Shown in pieces: positions 12,101-22,462 of a stretch of DNA of 64,000 nt. The notes below the pieces were generated by a model. It had not been told where the DNA came from. It saw only the letters and a program-made list of their open reading frames with translations, and searched no databases. Source of the stretch: Isoetes taiwanensis (Eukaryota > Streptophyta > Lycopodiopsida > Isoetales > Isoetaceae); the NCBI GenBank assembly GCA_021234155.1, contig JAJEKV010000140.1, forward strand, positions 1,085,407 through 1,149,406. Direction: 5' to 3'. The position numbers and the translations under genes are program-made. Each line of letters starts with the position of its first letter. Position 1 is the first letter of the stretch.

Positions 12101-12360
12101 TAACCTATGCCTGCTAGTTGCTTGGATCACTTGAAATCATTAGGCATATTTTGTAGCAGTGAATCGAACCGGGTCATTATAGCAATGCATATATAATCAA
12201 GTTGTTTTTTGGCTATTACTATCATAATTTTATTGCATATATGCCATATAAGTAGTGCCCTAAAGCTGTTGCCATCAAACAAGTTTCTAATGGGTTTCTT
12301 ATAATGCGTGTCGAAGATCAAGCATGGGAAAAACTAGACTTTTGACCATTCAACATCAAG

Positions 12361-13165
12361 TTTGAGCAGCTGGAGGAAAAACTACATGATATGTTTAAGT
12401 TCCCCTAGGAGGTCAAAATCTCCAATACATATGCTGACATAGATGGACGTTGTGACCATGTCTGGAGATGCAGATATATATGCATATGTGGTACAGAACT
12501 TAATCCACTCAGGTTAAGTGTCCATGTTTATGAAAATGAGGATGTTAAAGTGGAGCCCAAAGCCGCGGCACGTGAAGAAGTGGCACATGAAGAAGCACAA
12601 GAATAGTCACAAGAAGTGCCTGTGAGCAGCTTATATATGCTATTTTTAGGACCATCCCAACTGCACCATCTCCGTGGAGCAACTTAAGGATGCATTGTTG
12701 AAAGGATTCGTATCACCTCTTGCATTTACGGAGTTGCTAGAGGCACTTTTAAATCATGAACATCTAAGGCCATTCTGAAGCACGACCCAACATGAGTTCA
12801 ATTGAGAATGTTACTCCTACAGAAGTAACTAAGCCACAGGTTGTTGAAGAAGCATTTGGTCCTCCTGTCAGCTAGGAATTCTGAACATGTCTTTCATCAT
12901 CATGTCCAGTGTGATTGTGGGTTATCTCCAATAGTTGGTCCTCCCTTCAAATCAATCAAGCAAGCGTGTAAAGCTATTCATACAATTTATAGGAATTTCA
13001 AGACAAACTCTAAAGTTGTTATATGCCATAGGAAAAAAGACTATGATCTTTGCTTGAATTGCTATAATGAAATTGGCAAGGAGGATGAATATATTCGTTA
13101 TGATCAGTCCGTTCAACGTTATTATAGGCATCTTGGACACTCTTTTGATGGGCACAGATCTCTTT
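12361..13165 (+). pseudogene. NBR1-like autophagy receptor pseudogene (PB1 and ZZ remnants)
   Basis: Two blocks point to the NBR1/Joka2 family, in which a PB1 domain precedes a ZZ zinc finger. Block 1 (about 12365-12600) resembles PB1: LEEKLHDMF, then YADIDG in the position of the acidic OPCA loop, and LNPLRLSVHV as the final strand; a stop codon interrupts it near 12405. Block 2 (about 12890-13165) resembles the ZZ finger: VQCDCGLSPIVGPPFKS, DYDLCLNCYNEIG, then RHLGHSFDGHRS. The glycine/cysteine spacing in the first CxxC is damaged, and about 30 residues of unrelated sequence lie between the halves. The linker has several stops and frameshifts. Functional NBR1 links ubiquitinated cargo to ATG8 in the cytosol; this copy cannot encode it. 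Retention of two domains so close together without clear introns suggests a retrocopy or partial capture. Confidence 0.6.
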
Positions 13166-13399
13166 ATGGAAGATCAATATGCATCACTTCAATTTTCCGT
13201 TTGTTTTATCGTATAATTTGCATTTTCTGCATGTATGTCCTATGAGGAGATCGTCTTATTCTTTTTGTATGTCGGATATGTTTCTTGAAATTTGATCAAT
13301 TTGTTACTGTTGTTTCTGAAATAATGAAAAATCTTATCAATTTCTTACTAATCAACTCTGGTCAATTTGTTACTCATCAACTTCATTGTTTTTAAAATA

Positions 13400-13655
13400 A
13401 GTATTATCTTACAAATGCTAACATGGTACTATCTTATGAATGATAACATGGTATTATTTGAAGCAGGGTATTATTTTACAAATGATAACAGAGTATGTTA
13501 TTCAGGGTATTGTCTCAAACAGGATTTTAGCTTACAAATGATAACAAGGTATTATTTAAAATAAGGTATTATCTTACAGATGATAACATGGTATGAATTT
13601 ACATTTTTTGAATATTGTGACACCAGCATAATTCGATATTATCTTACAAATGAGG
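13400..13655. repeat. 25-bp minisatellite array
   Basis: Eight or nine degenerate copies of GTATTATCTTACAAATGATAACATG, with units of variable length. The array ends about 75 bp before YR module B. Confidence 0.75.
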
Positions 13656-13730
13656 AAAAGGGGGATTGTGGCCAAATACCCCGATTTCAAAAATCCGCTT
13701 TGTTCTCTGTTGTCTGACAAAAAAGGGGGA

Positions 13731-14766
13731 TTCTCGAATAGGGCTCGCATGAAAACAGACAAAAGCTTAGCTAGGCTTTTCATTCATCTCAGCAGGTTTT
13801 CTACAATGGTATAGTGCACATCGCAGGCTACCCAAAAAATGAAAAACATAGGGAATATCCAGTTATAACACCTGAACCCCAAATAAAATTATGTGCTATA
13901 GATGTTGGCTAGTGTACCTGCCGAGAGCTTATCGCCGGGATTAAAAAACCTCGCCCTTTCGGGTTTTCGAGGAAAAATCCTAGCGATAAAATCTCGGCAA
14001 GGGGCTTGGACAACGCAAGGCTGCTAAACGTTCCCACAAAAAAAAACCACGCTCCACAGAGAATACCAAAGTCACGCATCACCCCTGGACCTACACATCA
14101 CCAACAAAAAAACCAATAGAGAAAAAACCTCGAAAAGCGAGGGGCTAGTGGCGCATGCCACGCGATAAAAAACAACATTTATACCCCGAAAGAGCGAGGG
14201 GCTGGTCACGCGTGCCGCGCGACAAAAAAACAACATTTACAATAATATATACATTAAGGGAAAGCGGGTGGGAGTCAAGGGAACTGCTGAGAGAGGAGAA
14301 AACGCCGATGAGAAGTCGATGAAGAACCTACAAGAAATAGCGATCCTCAAATGAACCAGAGCCCCAGAAAATGCATGCAATGTGGGTGAAAGCATGTTAG
14401 GGCCTACATAAAAAATTACCAAAAAGGTACTTTTCTGTGTACTTCTGTGCAAGTACATAATTGTATTTTAAAGTACCTAGACTACAAGATTGACTAAAAG
14501 AAATTGTGTTATGTTCAAGAGTAGTAGTACATACATGTTGTAAGGTACTTTGTGATGTCAAGAAGATGTTAAGAACTCAAATATATCATCATCTTTGACT
14601 ACCCAGAGTATTTTCCAGGTAGTTTCCAAAACATGTAGGCCCTAACATGCTCTTACCCATGTATGCATGCATGGGAGAATGCATGCTCGCCTATTCGAGA
14701 ATACTGATCCGATGGCTCGGATCGATGGCATTCTCGAATAGGGTTCGCATGAAAAAAGATAAAAGC
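13731..14766 (-). repeat. YR-element 3' module, copy B
   Basis: Bounded by direct repeats of TTCTCGAATAGGG(C/T)TCGCAT at 13731 and 14731. Inside, in plus-strand order: a segment matching the tail of copy A, the long hairpin (about 13915-14000, with CCCTTTCGGG at its tip, i.e. a GAAA loop on the YR-sense strand), GC-rich text shared with copies A and C, and the palindromic site at 14691-14741. A block of about 230 bp (14.40-14.64 kb) without counterpart in C appears inserted. No recombinase codons are recognisable beyond the site. Confidence 0.6.
14691..14741. other. loxP-like palindrome (site B)
   Basis: The outer arms CTATTCGAGAAT and ATTCTCGAATAG are perfect 12-bp inverts. The inner arms GATCC and GGATC flank an asymmetric 8-bp spacer, GATGGCTC. 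The layout matches simple recombination sites of tyrosine recombinases; the function is inferred. Confidence 0.55.
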
Positions 14767-14934
14767 TCCCGACAAAAAAAGAACTTCTTTATCAAAATGG
14801 GATCAAGGTCAAAAGTTGAAGGAGGGCCAAAAAGGGGACAAGATCGGGAAGAACATATCACAATATAGAAAGAGATGTCAAACTGGGAAACCAAGCAGGG
14901 AGAAGCCCCTCCCCTGCCTGGAATCAAAGAAAGA

Positions 14935-15115
14935 GAGTCAAGGGAACTGCTGAGAGAGGAGAAAATACTGATGAGAAGTCGATGAAGAACCTACAAGAAA
15001 TAGCGATCCCCAAATGAACCAGAGCCCCAGAAAATGCATGCAATGCATGCATATATGGGAGAATGCATGCTTGCCTATTCGAGAATACCGATCCGATGGC
15101 TCGGATTGATGGCAT
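14935..15115 (-). repeat. YR-element module, partial copy C
   Basis: Nearly identical to 14270-14390 of copy B (AGTCAAGGGAACTGCTGAGA onward). It carries its own palindromic site at about 15068-15113 (TATTCGAGAATAC, GATCC, spacer GATGGCTC, GGATT), after which homology stops. The hairpin segment is absent, so this is a local partial duplication. Confidence 0.65.
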
Positions 15116-15119
15116 TTTA

Positions 15120-15404
15120 CATGCATTTTGGGGGGTATTTTTCGAGGTATTGAAGCACCTTTTTCGTAGTGCAATATCTCAACCTTGAAAATAGAACGGC
15201 AAAATGCCATAAAAAATAATTGAGAAGCCCTTTTATTTCTTTCTCTAGTCTATTGTCGAGCACATGGACCCGCCAACCTTTCTGTGGCGATGCTCAAAGA
15301 ATATCTGTTTTAGGTCTCGAAGCCATCTTTACATGTACCAAAATCAGCAACCTTTAACAAAAAGTCCTCATTCTTGCACTGCGACTCACATGAAACCAAC
15401 AACA
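15120..15404. other. Gap between module copies
   Basis: Nothing coding recognised. The sequence from about 15405 onward aligns with the start of copy E. Confidence 0.4.
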
Positions 15405-15769
15405 TCGATAGGCTTGTCATTCATCACAGCATCAGTATACAATGTTTGAAGAATGGAGAGGGGTAGCCGACCATAGGAACAATATCGTGCTACCCCGGAA
15501 ACCAAAGAAATGTGCACATGCAGTATAGAAGGGTAATGGCGACAACTTCTCATCGGGATAAATAACCCCGCCCTTTCGGGTTTTTGAGGAAAACCCTAAT
15601 GAGAAATGGTCGCCAGCAACCTTAAATGTGTTGCCTGGAGAACCGAAGGAGATGGGTCAATGGCAAAGCCGAAAAAAGCAGGACCTCGGAAAATAAGCAA
15701 CACAAAGAACTCTAAAAAACACCCGTGAATGGTTAGAGAAACTCAAACATGTAGCAGAAAAAGGGAGCA

Positions 15770-16300
15770 TCACCCAATAGGGCGAAGAACAACATCATTC
15801 AACGGGTGGAGAACAATTATGTAAAAAGAAATATGCGTCACCCTCGAGGTGGAAATAAACAGCATCACCCGCAGGTGGAGATAGCATCACCCATAGGGTG
15901 GAGAAAAGCGTCACCCAACGGGTGGATAACAATAATGTGAAAAGAAATATGCGTCACCCTCGAGGTGGAAATAAACAGTATCACCTGCAGATGGAGAGTA
16001 ATGCGGCATAATGCCGAAAAAGGAAACACATTATTAAAGAAAACATTATTATAGCAACACCTAATGTGGACAACAACAAAGAGTGCATGAACGAAAAAAT
16101 AGATGAAAAATCACCTGTTAGACGTTAGGAACTGTAAACAAACATATATAGAAATAGAAAACAGCACCGAGAGATGGAAAAAAAAATAGCATGACTAACA
16201 GGTGGAGATCATCGAGCATCACCCAACGGGTGGGAAGAATATAGATAGCATCACCCTTGGGGTGGAAAATAATTTAAGCATCACCCAACGGGTGGTCAAA
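15770..16300. repeat. Micro-hairpin tract CACCC-N3/4-GGGTG (copy D)
   Basis: About ten units of the form CATCACCC-nnn-GGGTGGAG, each able to fold into a 5-bp stem with a 3-4 nt loop, at irregular spacing (about 20-45 bp, then a gap and three more units at 16219-16295). Loops vary (AAC, ATA, GCA, TCGA, TTG) while the stems are kept by compensating sequence. Confidence 0.75.
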
Positions 16301-16454
16301 CTGAACAAAAACATATAAACAATAGACGAACTCAAAATAACATATAAGGGCGGGTAGGGTGGGAAGCAATGGACAAGGAAAGAGATGCTGCTGTGAGAAG
16401 ACGCCGATAACGAGCCACAAGAAGGACGAGCACATATATAGCTGCTCGTCCCAT

Positions 16455-16497
16455 CCCAGAATAACGATCCGAGGGCTTGGATCGATGCTATTCTGGG
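16455..16497. other. loxP-like palindrome (site D)
   Basis: CCCAGAATAACGATCC and GGATCGATGCTATTCTGGG are inverted arms around the 8-bp spacer GAGGGCTT (16471-16478). Confidence 0.6.
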
Positions 16498-16549
16498 AAG
16501 GGACTCGCAAAGGACACAAAACCGGCCGACTACCAGAGAACTTCTTTAC

Positions 16550-16620
16550 CTACAAGCCTAGTCGACGGGAAACGTCGAAATGTCGAGCAACATCGCAAAC
16601 TACATAGCGAGAGGGAGAGA
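16550..16620 (-). pseudogene. Tyrosine recombinase C-terminal stub
   Basis: The minus strand ends in ..HFDVSRRLGL and a TAG stop (16552-16550), matching the last residues (..HLEVSRRLGL) of the recombinase at 23.6-24.6 kb. A further dozen codons are alignable, then homology is lost. It marks copy D as a second, 5'-truncated YR element of the same family, with the same distance from stop codon to palindromic site. Confidence 0.6.
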
Positions 16621-16718
16621 CTATGTGCACGAACATAAAGGCTCTTAATCTTATATTTATTGTTAAATATTTTTTCTGCATGAGCTCCAAGACAAGGATC
16701 TTTGGCTTCTCTTCATTT

Positions 16719-17084
16719 TCAGAATAACTTAGCGTATTTTAAGATATGGGAGGAGTCCAAAGCTTGTAGTGTGGAAAGCAAATCTATTGCTTCTTTGGAC
16801 CATGGACCACATGCATCGTGAGAAATCTTCGCAGCTACTGCTAATCCACCGCAAGTTGCTTTATGCACAGTTGCAAAACATCTAGAGCCCGAAGCTTTAA
16901 TGCCTTGGATCTTTAAAACATTATAGCAGATGAAAGAAGGGCACAAAGGATTATATTGAGAGGAAACGTCATCTAATGTTGTCAGGAGAAGGCCAATGTT
17001 ATCCTCTAGGGAATAGTGAAGCTTTTTCCAAATTGAAAATTTAGGAGAGTCAGGATCGGAGATCAACCTATTCATCGTATGCAC
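16719..17084 (-). pseudogene. Protein-kinase-like N-lobe fragment
   Basis: The 121-residue open frame ends with a stretch resembling kinase subdomains I-IV: GSRCFATVHKA in the glycine-loop position, VAAK with a candidate ATP-binding lysine, an EA..LLS.LQ helix, and a SSHILKY strand. No catalytic loop (HRD) or DFG follows, and the frame stops at 16719. The first 60 residues resemble no domain I know. It is probably a truncated gene fragment; function cannot be assigned. Confidence 0.45.
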
Positions 17085-17138
17085 ATGTCTTTTAAAGTCG
17101 TCTTTGCCGGATGCCTGTATTTAGAGTCCGTGATGTGG

Positions 17139-17517
17139 TATTTCTAGACTTTTTTGGTGGTATTTTCGGTCACCCATTATGAGCCAGATGGTATTTCCGG
17201 CCAAAAAAATAGTATTTTCGGCCAAAAAGTGGTATTTCTGCCCAAAAACCAAACGCAAAACTGTGCGGCGGAACTGAGATCTTTGGTTAGATCGTTCTTG
17301 CAGCTCTATGGGTGGCTTAAACTGCTTCAAAAGCCCTTCTAATGTCTTTGTCTTCCTCTTTAGCGTTGGTTTGATGAAGAGAGGAAGCGATTTGAGCTCG
17401 GATAGAATCAGACGATCCAAAAATGCCCCAAAACAATTGGTTCTGGACTTGAAACTACGATGTGTACTGTGGCTGATAACAGGAGGCCGGAAATACCACC
17501 TAAAAAGTCTGGAAATA
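17139..17517. mobile_element. 379-bp TIR element (MITE-like)
   Basis: The left end TATTTCTAGACTTTTT and the right end read in reverse (TATTTCCAGACTTTTT) start imperfect terminal inverted repeats that run about 45 bp (GGTGGTATTTYCGG inside). Both ends are flanked by ATGTGG (17133-17138 and 17518-17523), a candidate 6-bp target-site duplication. The interior repeats GGTATTTCCGGCCAAAAA about three times. The 180-residue minus ORF spanning it (17121-17663) is a by-product and not a transposase. Confidence 0.65.
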
Positions 17518-17639
17518 ATGTGGTCCGTCTTTGACCATTTTTTGCTCATCATCATGCCCTGTTTTATTATTACAACAAAGCTTAGCAAGTTTAAGTGTCG
17601 ATATGAGAACATTAACCAAGTCCCATCCCATTGACTCTG

Positions 17640-19080
17640 CCTTTTTGATTTTTTTTTTTTCAATTTTCAGGCTTTGGCTGTAGCATCCTTACTCTGGCAG
17701 AAGAAGAATGAGGAAAAGGACATGCTTGAGTGTGGGGATATACATCCATATCCTATGCTTTGATCCTCAGATAACGTGCTTTTGCTGAGTAAATTATTTG
17801 GGATAAGTTTTGTAAGAATAATTTTTAGGTTTTGTGCTAGATGAGAGCAGATTCTGTCCTCATAAGGTGTCTTGGTACCTAAGAGAAGTGGCCGCTAAGA
17901 GAGGAGAGTCTGAACGTGGTTTAGGCCACTGTGTTTTTGTGGCCATGGATGTTTTTGGGAGATGATGTTGTTTTTGGTTAACCTTTACAAGATGGTCGTT
18001 TATACTTGTTGGAGCTCTCACGTTGTTATCAAGTGTTATTGAGTTGTTGTCAGGTGTTATTGAGTGCCTTGCTCCAGAAGTTGTTTTTTTTTTCCCCCTT
18101 CCGTTTCTTGGGGCAGTTTATTTATTCGGCCTCTTTCATTCCTTATTTTGGGACGTAAAGGGCATTTGGGGGGGAGGGGGCAATTTATTTTTTATAATTT
18201 CTTGTGTGTTTGTAATGTTCTGTGAAATGTGCAGTGAAATGTCTAGCAAAATGTGAAGTCAAACATGAAGTCACAACATATTAACAGATTAACAAGACAT
18301 CAAAAGCATAGATAACAAGAGATCTTCGACCTATTACACATATAAAACACAATTACATACGAAAAATGCAAGAGAACTAAAAAATTTCATAAGATTACCT
18401 CACTCCTGGTTGATATTTCGAAATACAGCAAGAAAGATGATATTTATCACGAATGAGCTTGCAAAAACATGCATGTTCAGCCTAGGAAATGCAAAGACCC
18501 ACAAAAAGTATTTGAAAACAAACTGTCAGACCTGAAACCAACAAGAAAAGGGATTAGTCCCTAAAATTATCGATTATATTAAAAAAGCCTAGGCCACAAG
18601 TAAATCATTACCTAAAATCCAAGAAAGAAAGCCTGCAAACAACAAAAAACTTAGATAAGGAGAAAAAACTTAAAACAGAATTTAGACTTGCAAGAACAGT
18701 AAGAACAGTAAAGAGATAGCGCAAGAAAGTTACAAAGAAGAAGATTACACCAAAATCCGCAGTAGATTACTTTAAAATCCAGCAGATTACTCCAAAATCG
18801 TTGAAGAAGATTGCTCCAGAATCGTTACTCCAAGATACTGCTAAAAGACCTTTGCAACAATGGCAAGCCAGTGCTTAGCAAGCTACAAAATTGATGCAAC
18901 AGCAGCATAGACGCTTAGCAAGCTACAGGGACGAAGTTCGGGGTGCTCTTATTATTCTGTAGACCATATTTTTCTGTAAAAAGGCAGAAGCATAAAAGAA
19001 TGGCTCCACGCCAGCGCCACATAAGCCAAACCCCTCCCCCCTCCCCCCCTCCCCCCGGCCCTTTACATAGGGAAATGTTC
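17640..19080. other. No gene recognised
   Basis: AT-rich. It contains G-runs near 18168-18181 and a short degenerate repeat (GATTACTCCAAAATC-like) near 18740-18830. No conserved coding sequence seen. Confidence 0.5.
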
Positions 19081-19095
19081 CCCTAGGGAACATTA

Positions 19096-19189
19096 CGCGG
19101 GGTAAGGGGCCCAGCGAGCCCGTTAGGGAACATTACGCGGGTTTCGAGGCCAGCTCGCCTAACGGGCTCGCTGGGCCCCTTACCTCGCG
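19096..19189. repeat. Perfect 27-bp inverted repeat (32 bp with one mismatch)
   Basis: The arms 19101-19127 and 19158-19184 are perfectly complementary and GC-rich; the pairing extends to 19096 and 19189 with one G-T pair. The loop is 30 nt. A 17-bp word, TAGGGAACATTACGCGG, occurs directly at 19084 and 19124, the second copy running into the loop. Confidence 0.85.
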
Positions 19190-19689
19190 TACCCTTAACA
19201 TGATGTTATGGTGGCCACATTTTGTATTGAAAAAAAAATATGTTTTGGTGTGTTATGGGATTTGTGCTATATTTTGATGATTTATATATTTTTCCAAAAA
19301 AAAGGGGACAATTTATTGCAACATTATGCTAGTTTGTTTTCCCGCCCCAAAAAAAGGAGAGAAAAAAAATGTTTGAGAAGGATGAATTTTTTTATAATAC
19401 AACCCCAACCTTCATGGCCTTTAAGCATCTTAACCAATTTATTATTTATATTGGATTTCTTCAATGTATTGTTATTTTTACTATCTTATGAGCATGAGTT
19501 TTCGATAATTTGTTGGTATAAATTCCTATTTAATTAAAAGGTTTATGATTCTAAAGTAAAAGGTACAAAATATTTATTCTAATTCAATGAAGTGGGTCTC
19601 ATAGGTCTATTAGTCTCTGTGGATGATAAAAGAAAATTCAATTCATAGAAATAAATATTAACCACCATTTTTGAGTGTGTCAGAGTGAG

Positions 19690-20010
19690 AGGAAGGGAGG
19701 GAGGGAGGGAGAAAGACGTCTCATCTTGCACGCCACTATGTTGGCATGATGACATTAGCAAAAAGAAAAGCATTACATAGTGCAATTTGCCTATCGATGG
19801 GTGCATGCCAAGTGCATATAGTTTGGCTGGATCATTTTTTATTTTTTAAGGACGAAAAAATGTTATTACTCAAAATCACGTCTTTCTCACGTGCGGGGCT
19901 GTTTTCAGGAGATTCTAGAATTTTCTAGAATCTACATGCATGCGGAACACTTGGCGTGATCTTTTCCATTGGAGTGGCGCAATCCTGACCGTTGACCTAG
20001 ATATATAAGG
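19690..20010 (+). promoter_or_regulatory. TATA-like box in a possible LTR or promoter
   Basis: ATATATAAGG at 20001-20010, preceded by GACCGTTGACCT and followed by a C/T-rich leader, has the look of a plant core promoter. It lies about 90 bp upstream of dispersed repeat R and 380 bp upstream of the chromovirus remnant, but I cannot match it to the 3' LTR candidate. A (GGGA)n tract sits at 19691-19711. Confidence 0.3.
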
Positions 20011-20097
20011 AGGCACCTCCTTCTTGTCAAAGCATTCCAGTTGAACGCCAGTCTTGAGTCTTCTAAGCATCTGTCCCGTGTTCCTGATTGTGTTATG

Positions 20098-20353
20098 ACC
20101 TTATCAACGCTTCATAACATTGAAAAAACAAGAAAGAAAGTAAATTAATGGAACTTTTTATAGATTATAGATAAGAAAGAGAAATGCAGTCATCTCAGAT
20201 GTATTAAAATTATGCTAGACTTCCAAAAAACAAGGCCACTCCACAAAATAACATCCAAAACATAAAAAGGCACCAAATGCTTAATAATCTGCATGCTAAA
20301 ATCGCTAAATGCAATCTATAAATATATTGAAGCACAGCGCCAGCCAAAAGAGT
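20098..20353 (+). repeat. Dispersed repeat R, copy 1
   Basis: About 255 bp (from GACCTTATCAA to CAGCCAAAAGAG) recur at 50090-50343 on the same strand with scattered substitutions. Shared stretches include GAAATGCAGTCATCTCAGA and GCACCAAATGCTTAATAATC. It is non-coding; family unknown, possibly part of an LTR element, since here it abuts a reverse transcriptase remnant. Confidence 0.8.
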
Positions 20354-20388
20354 TTCTGCATAAGGTTTCTGCATAGGTTTTTTGCGTA

Positions 20389-22424
20389 GTGGTTATCACC
20401 AGGTAAGGGTGAAGGAGACGAATGTTTATAAGATTGCCTTCAGGATCATATTTGGTCATCTTGAATTTTTGGTGATGCTTTTGAACTAACAAATGCTTCT
20501 GCTACTTTTTCAGAATGATGAATGAGGTTTTTGCGGGATGTCTTGATACTTTTGTTGAAGTATTCTTAGATTGCGTTCTGTGCTAACTCTGCTCAGACAA
20601 CATAAGAAAGGTGTCAAAGTGTGAATTTCTAAAAGCACAGGTGGAATATCTAGGGCACATTGTATCCGCGGAGGGTGTTGCTATGGATCCCAAGAAGACG
20701 GAGGCAATTCAATCTTGGCCAGTGCCAAAGATTGTATCTGAGTTGCATAGTTTCTTGGGATTGGCCAGTTATTACCGTAGATTTGTCTGGAAGTTTGCCA
20801 AGATTGCAGCTGCTTTAACTCTATGTTATTGAAAACTAATGTCCATTGGTAATGGACAGTGAAGCAACAGCTGACAATGGATATGATGAAGAGGTTGCTG
20901 ACCTCAACGCCGATTCTGTTGATTCCAGATATGAGTAAACCCTATGAGGTTTACACGGATGCATGTGGTTATGCCATTGGTGTTGTTCTAATGCAAGATG
21001 GTTACGAAAGTCGCCAACTCAATGCTGCTGAGAAGAACTATTCCACCTATGAGCAGGAGTTACTGGCGATGGTCCATGCGTTCAAAGTCTGAAAACATTA
21101 TCTTCGCAACAAATGTGAGTTTATGGTCTATACCGATCACAAACTGTTGAAATTCCTGCAAAGCCATGCTGAAGTAAGTCTAAGGCAAGGAAGGTGGTTG
21201 GATTTTCTTTCTCAATTTCACTTCCCAGAAAAAAAAATCATGTTGTTGATGCTCTTTTTAGGCTTCGGGAGATGGTTCAATGTGAAATTGCATTGGTGCC
21301 ATAGATTAGACAAGCACATGACTTGGATGCCTCTATTCTGAATATGCAGCATCTATCCAAGTTATATGATATTTGAAATATCCAGGATAGACTTTGGTAT
21401 CATAAGGGGCGTATTTATGTTCCTACTGTAGACACTTTGCGGAAGCAATTATTGAGCGAATTTCATGATGCACTTTATCCTGGCCATGGAGGTGAATGAA
21501 AGACTTATGAATCACTCAAGAGAATGTTTTATTGGCCTGGTTTGAAAAAGGATGTGTAGAAATATGTGAAGTTTGTGAGACTTGTCAGCAAGTTAAAGCA
21601 CGTCGAGGCAGAACTCTAGGACTGTTGCAACCTCTACCTGTGCCAGAGGAGCGGTGGAGTGAAATCTCTATCGATTTCATTGTGAAGTCGCCTCGTACTG
21701 TGCATCACTATACCCAGATACTTGTCATTGTGGATAGGTTGACGAAGTATGCACGCTTTATACATCTGACAAAGAATGCTGATGGCTTGGCAATGGTCAA
21801 GGCTTACATGCAGCATGTTATGGGCAAACTAAAAATGGGTTGAAAAATGATGCGGCTATAAGTATGCTCAAAGGCATGGATGTGACACTTGCATTGTGTC
21901 AATTGCATATGAGGCAGGCCCAGGATCGGGCAAGAGCACGTGCCAATTTGTCGAGAGCCCCGATTGAGTTGCATGAGGGTCATATGGTATAGCTTCTTGT
22001 GGTCTTTCCTGCAAATCTAAAAAGAAAAGCAATATTGTCTTTGCTTGCAGAGAAGAAATCGAAGCTCTCCCCAAGATACAGTGGTCCTTATAAGATTTTG
22101 AAGAAGTATAACGATGTTGCCTTCAAGTTGCAACTTCCACAGAAAGTGGACATTCACCCAGTTTTCCATGTGAGCGAGTTGCGACCAGCTCTGGGAAAAG
22201 CTGCAAATGTTGTGCCTTCTCAGGAACACATGGTGGAGTTGAATAGAATCCCTATCCCTAAAAGAATATTAAATTCCCGAATAGTGTGGATTCACCAAAG
22301 AGATTAGATGGAATTTCTGGTGAAATGGAAACATAGACCTGTCTCAGAAGCAACGTGGGATAGTTGTCGTTTCATGACTCAATATCCAGATGTAATGCCT
22401 CAATGGCCTGGAGCCGATTCTTGA
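20389..22424 (+). pseudogene. Ty3/gypsy chromovirus pol remnant
   Basis: Pol domains appear in standard order but with many stops and frameshifts. RT (20389-20832) starts at GYHQVRV, keeps LTNASATF, loses the catalytic YxDD to a deletion, and resumes at CEFLKAQVEYLGHIVS. RNase H (about 20859-21230) shows YTDACGYAIG, YSTYEQELLA and YTDHKLLKFL. Integrase begins with an HHCC finger (HDALYPGHGG, CETCQQVKA; about 21400-21600) and keeps two core aspartates in SIDF and VDRLTKYA. A deletion near 21840 removes the rest of the core including the glutamate, and the sequence resumes in the C-terminal region with the GPY/F motif (YSGPYKI). A chromodomain-like tail (FLVKWKHRPVSEATW, 22308-22424) follows a stop, placing it in the chromoviruses. 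Gag, protease and the RT start are absent. Not functional. Confidence 0.9.
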
Positions 22425-22440
22425 GGACAAGAATTCATTT

Positions 22441-22462
22441 GGGGGTTGTGGGGGGAGGGGGA
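22441..22462 (+). other. Polypurine tract of the chromovirus
   Basis: A G-rich run (GGGGGTTGTGGGGGGAGGGG) directly after the chromodomain stop, followed by TGATGTGCCC, which could be the start of the 3' LTR (22463 or 22466). The LTR would run to about 22699, where YR module E begins. I cannot find a matching 5' LTR. Confidence 0.6.

Larger units (their letters stand above)
15405..16620 (-). repeat. YR-element 3' module, copy D, with YR stub
   Basis: Homologous to copy E over most of its length: AGGCTTGTCATTCATCACAGCA at the left, the long hairpin at about 15541-15615 with CCCTTTCGGG at its tip, the CACCC/GGGTG micro-hairpin tract, the palindromic site at 16455-16497, and then GGGACTCGCAA..ACACAAAACCGGCCGAC. 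It continues about 70 bp into the end of a recombinase gene. Confidence 0.7.

Noticed and set aside
15770-16300. CRISPR-like array
   Set aside because: The repeated core is a 13-14 nt hairpin, spacing is irregular, the genome is eukaryotic and there are no cas genes.
17121-17663. 180-codon minus ORF as a transposase
   Set aside because: It runs through the inverted repeats of a 379-bp element and shows no transposase motif.
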